Source of the DNA: Tubulanus polymorphus | Lineage: Eukaryota; Nemertea; Palaeonemertea; Tubulaniformes; Tubulanidae | Direction of reading: 5' to 3' | NCBI RefSeq assembly: GCF_964204645.1 | Contig: NC_134026.1 | Location: 6,200,001 to 6,264,000, forward strand | Length of the DNA: 64,000 bases | Shown: positions 50,714-61,093 of the stretch, one piece after another | Layout of the letters: each line of letters opens with the position of its first letter | Numbering within the stretch: the stretch's first letter is position 1 | Notes under the pieces: generated by a model | What the model was told of the DNA's origin: nothing | What the model saw: only the letters and a program-made list of their open reading frames with translations | Databases searched by the model: none | Made by a program: the position numbers and the translations under genes

Positions 50714-52864
50714 GATGATTTCAGTTTAAAGGTGCCTAATTAGTGAATTAATTAGTGCTGAATTGATTAACACACGTGTGTGCAGTCTCAGTGTTGGGTT
50801 GATACTAAACCACAATCGGCATGATGCAATCAACCGTGCTTAAAGCGCATGCGCTAGGAATACTGGTTACATAAACTCATCGGTTTAGAGAATAATCTGA
50901 GATATGACAATAAAAAGGTTCTTTTCGTGGATGTGTTCAATCTCTTAGCTCCTTACTTCGTACAAAATATATGGAATATCTTTATTTAAGGTGTACTGTT
51001 ATTTGGGATTCGAACCTCAAATGTCTAGAAAGTTCTAGCAAATCAGCTAAAAGAGAAACTTTATCTTGTCATATCCATACGATTTCATTTTCTAATTCGT
51101 AAAATGTTTATCTTAATGGCACGTATAACAACATATATTTATCATCTTGTATTTAGTTTCATTACTTTCATAACAATGCAACCCAAAGTACCCTTTAAGG
51201 ATATTTTGAGTTCATTACGCTTTCGCCTATTTGTTTTCAAGATGCGCAATCATGCGTGCTAAGCACTCATTGGTTCTTGGATCAGGCGTGGTCATTTTGA
51301 TTGGCTAAGCCAATGGCGGGAAATCTGTCAGCGATTGTAGTAATCCATACAGCGACAACGGTCGAGTCCCCAAAATAATACACACTGGCATTTTCGCACA
51401 ATTGTTCAAATAGAATAGATTTCATGTAATTTTGAACGCTTTTAAATTATATGATTTTCAATTAAATCTTATATCTGCTCAAAACAAACCCATAGCTAGC
51501 GTATTGAGATTTCAGCCTAACAAAAAGGGCCCGATCGATTATACCGTGGGGGGACGGGCACATTTTTCGAGTGGTTCGTAGTACAAATCGTTAGTTTGTC
51601 GCGCTTCTAGACCTATCTGATTTTTTTGTAATTGGTTTTTGCTTAATTGACACGTCCGACACGACGCAACGTTACAGTACAGTTAGACGACAGGTGCGTG
51701 GGCGTCCAGACAGAGCGCACTCGGCGTGTGACATGACATCGACTGATCTATCGCGTCAAATCCATGCGCCAATTATTAGAAATTCATCCATATCAATCAA
51801 TATTGTCTCCGACTATCAGACCTGAAAAACACACTCAGAGACACTAGACATAAGAACATTCCATCCCAAATTCTCAAGGTCATAGTCCTTCTATCGAAAT
51901 GATACCCGTCTTGTTCCCGCTGAAACGCGTGGTTTTCGAACTGAGTGTATCACATTAATCTTAATAAATATTTGCGTCAATCCTTGACTCATTTTCATTT
52001 GACATGTTGATTATTGCGGTTTTAAAACCAAGTCACATTTATTTTCACGGGAGACGAAACAATCCTACCCGGCAGTGCACGCCTGCTCGAGGCCATTATA
52101 TAGGAAGCTATAATTAGTAAAATCGCCTGTTTACGCAAATCGGAAACCCCCATGTGGTGTGGTTTAGATTACGCCATTGTTATTATATGTGGGATAAATA
52201 GTTTATTTGAATTTCAAATCAACTTCAAACAAACAATAGAAAGACCCACAGAACTGACGCGTTTGAAAACCGCAACATGATGACCGCATGCAGAGTAATG
52301 TGCGTACTACATTCACTATACAACCCAACAGCGCGTGCGCAGTAATGAATGGAGTGGTCTCGTCTCCATCCGCTTAGAATGCTCGCGATCTAACATATTT
52401 TACACATATATAAATGAATTTAACTATCACTACATATTTACTTCGATAGTTCAAAATAACGTTAATTTATAATTTCCATTCTAAAATCGACCCAGTGGTT
52501 AGATAATAGTTTGTAATAGAAGATGGAACTATTTCTTCGCCGCCGGTAGACACGTAGTGAGTAATACGTCACACGGTGCGGTTTAATGCGCAGTGGTTTC
52601 ACATCGTACGTTCATTCAGTACGATTCATTCACAAATATCGGTGGAATGAGCGCAGGCGGGAAAACCGTGTAGGCGGCTTCGATGGACTCGTTCACCATA
52701 GTAGGATGGTACTAACCATATCGGTTTATGTATTTACGTGATAATGACTAAATTCTACCGATGACTGACAACGTTTTCTAAATGTTACCGAATTGGATTT
52801 CGTTGTTGTCGTTACAGAGGAGAAAAATAACTTCGTGCTGGCTTGTTTTATTTTGACAATAAGA
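50714..52864. promoter_or_regulatory. Divergent HSPA9 / MAP-kinase phosphatase intergenic region
   Basis: A 2.15-kb gene-free interval between two divergent start codons. CCAAT boxes occur as a palindrome ATTGGCTAAGCCAAT at about 51299-51314, with another ATTGG nearby at 51270. GGCGGGAAA (E2F-like) occurs at about 51315 and again at about 52656. A two-unit heat-shock-element-like AGAAAGTTCT is at about 51027-51036. These are short motifs and only suggestive. Confidence 0.4.
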
Positions 52865-55800
52865 ATGGCGAAAACCCCGGCAATTAGCGCGGACAAGTTG
52901 AAAGAACTGATCGAAACGAATCCGAATGAGCAGATATTGATCGATTGTCGGCCGTTTTTGGTTTTCGCCAAAAGTCACATTTCGTCGTCGTTTAACAGTT
53001 TGTGTCCGACGATTGTGAAAAGACGCGTCGGCAATAGACTTCCACTGGAGAATGCCGTTCCGTGTCAAAGCGCGCGCGAAAAACTGATGTCCGGTTTACA
53101 GGATACGGTCATTCTTTACGACGAAGAAACAATTGATATTGGCAGCTTATCAGACGATTCGACTTTGTTACAAGTTGCCAGGTGTTTGACAGAGCGGGCT
53201 GGCATCACGGCCCTGTATTTTTTGAAAGGTAAAATCGAATATTACATCAAAAATCTTTCATGGAGATATATTATATATTGAAAATTATTAATTCTTTCTA
53301 ATAATTTCATCAATTGCAACGAAGTGTTCTGAATAATTTCTCAATTGAAACCTGCTTTGTTTACTGATGGCTACGTGACTGTGTATATAGTAGTAACGCG
53401 TCATATTGCGGATATCATATAGTAATTTTACAGTGGCTCACAATGGAAATCGAGCTGTTTTTGCACAAAAAGGAAACCTGTTTCACATCGAGAACTAACA
53501 GCTTGTTTTAATCCATCTGTCCATCTGTGAACCTGTTCGAATTAACGACATGTATTAAATGAAATTATAGGCGGGTTGCGAACAGTGTCGTGGATTCTAG
53601 ACAGGCGTGTTCTGCTCGAGTCTGGTTCTGAACGAATATAGCGTTCCTTGAACCTGCCATCATCACCTCTGGTCGTTTTTAAAAGCTCTTTTATATAATA
53701 CAATAAAGCGATTGGCGTGCTTCATTTATAAAAAGAGGAATCTATCTCTAAGCGATGTTGGTGGATGGGAACAGATGGCCACTTTTCAGTCGAAACGGAC
53801 AATGGGAGATTTCGCTACAGACAATCCTTTGTTTGAAGCGCGCCTGCGCGTGTTATACGGGTCGTTGACACGCGATGCCCAGAACGACAGTTATGGTCCG
53901 TTACCGCATTACTGTTTTCGAAAAAGCATAACAGGAACTAAAGTGCATCAGACCCGTCATGCCCTTAGTTAGCGTTGTATGATCAATCTAACTATAACAA
54001 TATATACATATAACAATGTAACAAGTAGAAAGAGTCTAAAGGCAAAAATAACATTATTGTTACTATTTATATAAAATATGACGCATTTAGGCTCGTTTTG
54101 GTTTTATAACCAATTTTACAACTTAAGATCAGTCATAGCTCATTATGGTTCTATAACCAATCTAATAACCTATTATGTAACAATCAGTTCCGGTCTAATT
54201 TTAGCCCTAAGTTACGCCGACTGTGTAAACGGGTCTTGATTTCTAATATCTGGCAACTTTCATGTGCTCACCGTTGCTACCGGTCTTTGTCGACAGTACG
54301 GAATAATTGTTTGTGACTGGGGGCGGGTGAAAGAGAGAAAGAAAAGCGCGTGGGAAGAAAGAAATTAACAGCGTTTTATTGATCAAGAATCTCAGTTTCC
54401 AGTAACATGATATCATTCTCGCTATTATATTGTTGTAGCGTGTATAGTTACGCCGATAATTCTGAATGGGCTCGTCGCGTTTTGAAAAAATACGCGATTT
54501 TTAAAACGATTGATTATTAATTTATCAAGCGCCCAAGGCTGCATCAAACACGACGACTTACAAATTTTGATTAAAAAAAGTGCACAAAAATAGGTGTCTA
54601 TTTTTCGCCAATATTTGATTAGATGGTTCAAAAGTGTATACAATAAATTTAGATTTAATTTTCGCGTAAAATGGGTAGAGTTGAATGAAAATCGATTCCG
54701 AATTAATTTTGAGTAGTTATTGAATATCTGATGTGTATATGGAGTGAGTGATGAATGGGGAGTCGGTATCGATCGGCGAACAGCAGCAGTGACTCTTTGA
54801 GTTGTGTACTGTATCAATCTACATACATATGCGTGGTACAAAAACAATAAAACCACGTGCCCTCTATACTTTCACCTTTGTGTTTTTCCCGAGTATAATA
54901 AACATTTCGCAGAAATCTGCGTTTCTGTTTACCCCACACACGTTAACAGGATTTGATTGATTGAAATTATTTGACGATATATTTCTGTTGCCCAGCAGAA
55001 GTAACACACACTGCGGATAAAACTGCGTGCGCTATTTTATTTAATCGGCTGATGCGCGTACATATCGGTTTTAATCCGCGACTTGTGTTTAAGCAAAATC
55101 GTAGGCGACGCTTGAGCGCGCGGTAGAACTATGCATTACACCTGCAGGGGATTAGTTTCTCCGTGGAAAGGTCACCGTTAATGAGAAGAAATGATTCTTA
55201 CACGAATTTCACTGGCAGACTCAATGGATACGATCAGAATCTGAAACATATATCACCAAACCTAAGCGTGTTGACATTTCGGGTTTTCTAGCTTCTCCGA
55301 TGAATTATTGAAATTACACGAAGCACTTCAACTAACAACCGTTAGCGTGGATTTGAATTTGAAATTTAAACTATATCGAGAACGCGTACCGTGTGTGAAA
55401 GCGATCTCATCTGAACGGTATAAATGTATAACACGCTATGTTTATATGGCCTTGAAACACGCACGCGGTTGAACAAGTGAGGATGAAATTAGCGAAATTC
55501 TGGAACGGCATCAACCACGTTACCCAGCTCCTAATGCCAATAATCGATTCATTCCCCGTTCCCCGTTTCCTAATGAACGCTCTTATATCCAGAGATATAA
55601 GAGTCAAGCGCTGTGGAATCAAGATTGACGTTTCAGCGAGCTGGGCCGAAATTGATAGAATTCTATATTTTCGCCTTGGTTGAAGAAATAAATCAATTTA
55701 TGTGTATATAAGCTTTATCACCGCGATTCCGTAACCGAATTATCATGTCGCGACTTAATATGGTGTTATTTTGTAGGTGGATTCAAGCAATTTGCGCGAC

Positions 55801-58060
55801 AATTCAACCATCTGTGTAACACCTCACAACGACCGTTCCCAAACAAAGTACATGGTTTCTCTCCGTCCTCATCTGTTTCCATGGCAATCAACTCATCGCA
55901 GGTAGGTGGATGGTGATGGTGACGCCCTACTGAAACTGTAGTATTGTGCATTTACCTTATTATTTCAATCAATAAAACTGATACACATTTTCTTTGCGCG
56001 CGGTATAAATTTCTCTTGAAAATATCCTATTAACTCCAGGTTCCCGCGCAATCCAGACTTCAGCCCAAAATGGACACGATTCAGTTTTGGTCTACACAGA
56101 CAAGTGGCTATCCAAATTCGATAAGTTGATAAAGCCACAATTATAAGAAAAACTAAGAGGTAGTTCTAACGTTTCAACTCAATTCGTTGATGTTTGGTAC
56201 CTCCGTCAAATATTACTTTCATCCTAAAATCAGGTTATCAATGTAATGTAGAGGATTTCCGTAATTCATTATTGTCTAAAAGGAATTTGTGGTTTTCTCA
56301 CATTTCCTCGTTGGGGGTAATTTTCAAGAAAACCAGCAATGGTGGCTATAAACCTCCGCGTTGAAAAGGAGTGGCCTTTGATGCCACTATATATTTTTCA
56401 CAGGATTGTTTCTATGAACTAGGGGAAGAAAAACGTGTTGGCCAAAAATATTTACATAGATATTTCATATTTTTTTATTGGCCAGTAATTGGCAATGGCT
56501 CGTCCAATGGTGTACAGATTCTTTCCTGCGCTAATGGAACAATAAGAACCTCAGTTAGGAGTGGCATAGCCATTTAGTTTAGTCGTATGTAATTATACTA
56601 ATAAGCCATCATCCTCTATCGCAAAGAAAGATTCAGCGCTGCAAGCAAGCGCTGCGCGTTGGTCTCTTATAGTGGCGCTGGGGCTCGTCATGTTGACTGT
56701 CATGCGCGGCCGCCGCAAAATAATTCGACTTCAACGATGCTTCAATTGTGAGCAGAAACAGCACGAGCACCGAGACACGGCATCGACGGCAGTCCTCTTC
56801 AGTTCTGCCGTCTTGGTGATTCATGATATACCGTATAGTTTCATGAGTCATCGTTATCGTCGTTATTTCCCAGCCAGTTCCCCCCGTTCCTGCAGACACT
56901 CGCGGTCGCGTCGTCTGTCGTCGCAATAACGATGTTTTATTGAGGAATGTAGGGAGAACTATCGATTTTCAAGAGCAACAACGATGATCTATACCAAAAC
57001 AACAATGTTTTTAACACGCCCATGCTACGTCTATTTTAGAACGTCACCAGATCCGGCTTTTGTATCGATTTTTTGTTTGTATTTTTAAAACCTTGCTTCA
57101 TCATCTCTCTCATGAACGAGATTTCTATATTTAGCTGTTTGTTGATACCATAATTATATTTGGAAACTGAAACCCAACCCTTTACGTTTTGGATCAAAAT
57201 TCAATCCGTTGTTCTAGTGAGGTTTTTACCGAAAAGCCTTATTTAGATGTGCGCATTGTATACACGAATTCGTATGAATGACGTTGATAATAGTATAAGG
57301 TTCTAGCCGAAAGCACTTGTAATGTTTATACACATTAAACTGACGGGAAAGTTTCATTTACAGAATTAATGAAATAGAATAAAAAATAGAATCAAAAGTA
57401 ACCAAAAGAGCAACGGAACCAATCAATGTCTCTCAGGGTTCGGTTTCATATAAAAAAGTAAATGTTTAAAACGGTTAAGTTTCATCTTTGAAACGAGAAA
57501 TTGGAAGATGAGTAGCCAAAAGCAAAAACAAATTGACTTAAATTTTTTTGTGAAATTGCGGGTCCTGGGGACATTAGCAGCAATACATTCAGTTTAAATC
57601 TCATCTGTGTAAATGATTTGTTTTTCTTTTTAATTAGGAACCAGTAGAAATAGCTCCACATTTATTTCTGGGCAGCAGTCAACACGCGAAACACCGCGAA
57701 CAGTTACTGGAACTGGGAATCACCGCGTTACTGAACGTCTCGCAGCACGAAGTCGAACAATTTCAACATTTCCTCTACCTCAATATCCCGATCAGAGATA
57801 ACAACTCATCCGACATCAGTACCTGGTTCGACGAGGCAATCAACTTTATAGGTAAACACTTGATACATGAAACAATAACCGCCCACTCTTATCCGTTATC
57901 TGATCGTTCATTCAAAAAACACCAATAACAACACGAGAACTCTAAACGCCTTCTTCGTACACTGACACCTGATGATTTCTCCTTGTAAGTGTTCCGGTGT
58001 TCTAATGATGCTCGTGAGCAATAATTTAGCGCGTTGTCATCGTTTAGAAATGCGGGGCAT

Positions 58061-58115
<55 letters not shown>

Positions 58116-58866
58116 GAAATATTCAGCGGATTCAGCGCGTTGCATCACGATTATATATAATGACCCGGAATGCCCGAGACGTCGATCGGCGAGAAAGCCA
58201 TCAAAGTTCTCATCATCTCCCGCGATTAGGAAGGATTTCGATATAATACCGGGCCAATCCTTTTCGGCTCTTGTCTGGCTAAACTCAAATGACCGTGCGT
58301 GGTTTTTGCCTTTCTATTTTTCAGATGACGTCAAGAGAAGCGACGGGAAAGTATTATTACATTGTCACGCCGGCATTAGTCGATCACCTACGATCTGTAT
58401 CGCTTATCTGATGAGGAATTACAACTTGAATTTACAACAAGCGTACGATCTCGTGAAATCTCGCCGAAACGTTATTTGCCCGAACGCCTATTTCATGGTT
58501 CAACTCGTCGAGTACGAAGCGAAATTGGCAGACGATAAAATACGCGACGAAAAACAACAGAATATTAAGTTACCGGCGGCCGCGGTTCAAAAGACGAAAA
58601 CGGTAGTTGTCGATACGAGTAAGATCTCGATACCGCTGGAAAGTAAAATCAAACTCAATGTGCCTCCTCCCCCTACCTCGTGCGTTCACCAAGCGAAAAC
58701 AGTATTTGATTTTTCGGCAGCTCATGTACAGTACCTTCAAGAACAAACGTCCGAACTCGACCTACGCCCACCGCTTAGCCCCTGTCGGCTGACGACGGGT
58801 TTTCACGCTTTCCCCCTAGCGAGCCCAATCAGCAGCCCTCTGACACCGCTAATGTCTCCGAGTTGA
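52865..58866 (+). CDS. MAP-kinase phosphatase (DUSP1/4-like)
   Basis: Dual-specificity phosphatases of this class dephosphorylate Thr and Tyr in the MAPK activation loop. Four exons join in phase: 52865-53228, 55777-55901, 57638-57851 and 58325-58866, 414 residues. The N-terminal rhodanese-like (CH2) domain starts at IDCRPFLVFAKSHISSSFN. The MAPK-docking basic cluster is IVKRRVGNRLP. The linker exon (GGFKQFARQF...) matches the family. The catalytic domain has the phosphatase loop HCHAGISRSPT (HCxxGxxR, Cys nucleophile and Arg present), preceded by WFDEAINFIDDVK with the acid-loop Asp in IPIRDNNSSD. The C-terminus is Pro/Ser-rich with SPISSPLTPLMSP. The best match is the nuclear inducible group (DUSP1, 2, 4, 5); I cannot assign one vertebrate name. 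AATAAA lies at 59596-59601. Confidence 0.94.
54060..54240. repeat. Possible family B-like dispersed sequence
   Basis: Two copies of GGTTTTATAACCAAT / GGTTCTATAACCAATCTAATAA with CTTAAGATCAGTC and a terminal GACTGTGTAAACGGG recall family B (TATAGCCAATCTA, CTTAAGA, GACTGTGCAAC). Diverged; intron 1 of the phosphatase gene. Confidence 0.35.
58056..58112. repeat. (TA)n microsatellite in phosphatase intron 3
   Basis: A run of alternating CATATATACATATATATA... about 50 bp long. Any ORF through it (Ile/Tyr repeats) is an artefact. Confidence 0.95.
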
Positions 58867-60259
58867 CCGGTGACATCATAGTGGACGATGACGTCGCACG
58901 GCGTCCGTCGTCCACTTATTAAATACCAAACACAAGTTTCCACTCGAAAACTGAATCTCAGAATGTGTGTACGTGTCGCGGGCACTGTAAGTATAATGAC
59001 GGGTGCTAGGGGGTTTCAGCTCAAAAATGGACGTATAAAAGATGCTCGCATTATATTAAACATGAAATGTGCATTTATTCCGACTGAACGGGATTTGATT
59101 GGTGCTAATGATATGATATTGAAAAAAAATCGTTTATCCTCGTTTAGAAACGGTTAAAATGCGAAAACGGATATAAGGGAAAATGCCTCGGTATTATCGC
59201 CGAAAACTCAGTGTATAGACTAAGAAAACTTAATCGTACGAACAAAAAGATCCATAGAGTTAGTTCTATGCGCGAGTATTTTGTATATTATTTGTTTCGT
59301 TCGTTTAGCAGCAGTAAGTGGGATTCGGCCCCGAAAAAAATTGGATTTAGTTTTTACTATGAATTAAATTTTTGTACGATCGCGCGCCGTTCGTCTCACT
59401 GCAAGTCGCAGTTTCAAGGTTAATGATAATTTATTATTTATATTTAATAATATATATACCCGAGAATTAATTTATGGAATTATTTTACGATAAGGAGTTA
59501 GAATGATCAAGAAGGATTTAGTTTGAATCATTATATTTAATTGACATGTATGTTTGTACTTTATCAAATATCTGCTCCAGGAGTATCAGAATTGTAATAA
59601 AATACCTTGTACAAATGAGAAATTGTTCGCCTTCTGTTATTTTGGATTCAATTTAGAAAATTCTCACCGAATATAAACAATCGTTCGGCTTTTTTCACCG
59701 CCTTTATCAGGTGCGAAGGGCGCGAATATCGGCGGTTGAAACTGAAGGGGGCAGCACCAGCTGAATTCTAGTCAGAACTGAAGAGAACCGCAGCACCGAC
59801 AGAACAACGAAAAGCATTTTGAAAAATTCATTAATGATTCATAAAATTATTTATATTTTCGAAATATTATTTATCTGGTGGTTTAAAGGTGATACCTTCT
59901 TTATCTGGTGGTTTAAACTGCACGGACGTACTTTCGGCGCGCTCCTGAGAATATCAATCGACGAGGTAAATTTTCAGATTCTAATTGAAAAAATCATAAA
60001 ACAAGGAAACTTTCTAACCTTGTGATAATATACTGAGATATAATATAGTTATAACTGTTGTTCTGAGAATTTGCTACCGATCCGTCAGCTGATAACCGAC
60101 ACGACTTTTGAACACCGCGCGTAGCCACCGTAGATTACATTGATTGTGACTTAGCTCCAACCTTTGCCGCCAGATAAATTTCAAATACTTGAACATTCAC
60201 CTATTCCTTTCTTTTTTTACTTCCAAATACAAAATCCGTACCTGTGAGAACTGGAGAAA
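58867..60259. other. Phosphatase 3' UTR and sequence before the LINE ORF1
   Basis: The 3' UTR runs to AATAAA at 59596-59601. Three ATTTA pentamers lie within 18 nt at 59429-59446, resembling an AU-rich instability element. Beyond about 59650 the sequence probably becomes the LINE 5' UTR, but the junction is not visible. A short tandem TTATCTGGTGGTTTAAA occurs twice at about 59870-59917. Confidence 0.5.
59429..59446 (+). promoter_or_regulatory. Candidate AU-rich element in phosphatase 3' UTR
   Basis: Three ATTTA pentamers (59429-59433, 59436-59440, 59442-59446) in an AT-rich stretch about 150 bp before the polyadenylation signal. Inducible MAPK phosphatase mRNAs in vertebrates are unstable through such elements (family knowledge). 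The function here is inferred. Confidence 0.4.
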
Positions 60260-61093
60260 ATGGCTGGCAGGCAGAGCACTTCACCCCCGAGGAAACAACC
60301 TAAAACCAGTGGAACATCAAGAACGAATCAGAATCGGCAGCCGCAGCTAATACCAATCTCGGACAAGCAGCTACAACAAATTCTGGAACAGAAGATACCG
60401 ACGGAGAAAACGGCATCGCGCGAGGACAGTGGAATATCAACGAAACTTGACGCGATTCTGTCTCAACTCGGGAAATTAGAACTCTTAGACGATTTACAGA
60501 AAGATATGAGCGAAGTTAAGCAGTCGCTAGAGTTCTGCCACCAAGACGTTCTGCAATTGAAAAGCGAAAACACGGTGCTTAAGAATAGAGTGAAAGAACT
60601 AGAGCAAATCGTAGCGAACCAGGAGACCATCGTCAAATCAGACCACGAACTCTTGCTCGACCAGCAATGGCGCAGTATGCGGGATAATTTGATTTTTTAC
60701 GGCGTTGGAGAATCCGATGGTGAAGATACAGAAAATATGGTGCGAGAATTCTGTATTCACGATCTAAAGCTAGCAAAAGAATCTGTCGAGGCTATCGAGT
60801 TTGCGCGTGTCCACCGTTTAGGAAAAAGAAAGAGCGATCAAAAAAAACCGCGTGCGATAGTGGCGAAGTTCGAACATTTTAAGGACAGAGAATTAGTGCG
60901 CTCTGTCGCGAGGAATCTAGCCGGTACTTCGTTAGGCTTGAGCGAGCAAGTTCCAGAAGAGTGGGCCGCACGTAGACGCGAACTGTTACCGGAACTGAGG
61001 GCTGCGAAAGCCAGCGGAAAACACGCGTTTTTCGCCAGGGACAAACTTGTTATCCGAGATCGCCGGGAACGTGCTGCCATGGATAGCAGCTAG
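60260..61093 (+). CDS. LINE ORF1, L1-ORF1p-like RNA-binding protein
   Basis: A 277-residue frame from ATG 60260 to TAG 61091-61093. The N-terminus is basic and low-complexity. A coiled coil covers about residues 60-130 (LKSENTVLKNRVKELEQIV). An RRM-like block follows (MRDNLIFYGVGE... FARVHRLGKR...PRAIVAKFEHFKDRELV), then a C-terminal domain (ELLPELRAAKASGKHAFFAR..KLVIRDRR). This is the layout of L1 ORF1p/Transposase_22 chaperones that coat LINE RNA. The frame continues open past the stop into ORF2. Confidence 0.88.
   Translation: MAGRQSTSPPRKQPKTSGTSRTNQNRQPQLIPISDKQLQQILEQKIPTEKTASREDSGISTKLDAILSQLGKLELLDDLQKDMSEVKQSLEFCHQDVLQLKSENTVLKNRVKELEQIVANQETIVKSDHELLLDQQWRSMRDNLIFYGVGESDGEDTENMVREFCIHDLKLAKESVEAIEFARVHRLGKRKSDQKKPRAIVAKFEHFKDRELVRSVARNLAGTSLGLSEQVPEEWAARRRELLPELRAAKASGKHAFFARDKLVIRDRRERAAMDSS

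Noticed and set aside
53712..53972. 86-aa ORF in intron 1 of the phosphatase gene
   Set aside because: No family resemblance and no conserved splice frame with the flanking exons; likely chance.
56633..56929. Arg/His-rich ORFs on both strands (97 and 85 aa) in phosphatase intron 2
   Set aside because: Opposite-strand overlap in locally GC-rich sequence, compositionally biased; typical of random open frames.
57972..58246. ORFs with runs of Ile-Tyr
   Set aside because: They are translation of the (TA)n microsatellite.
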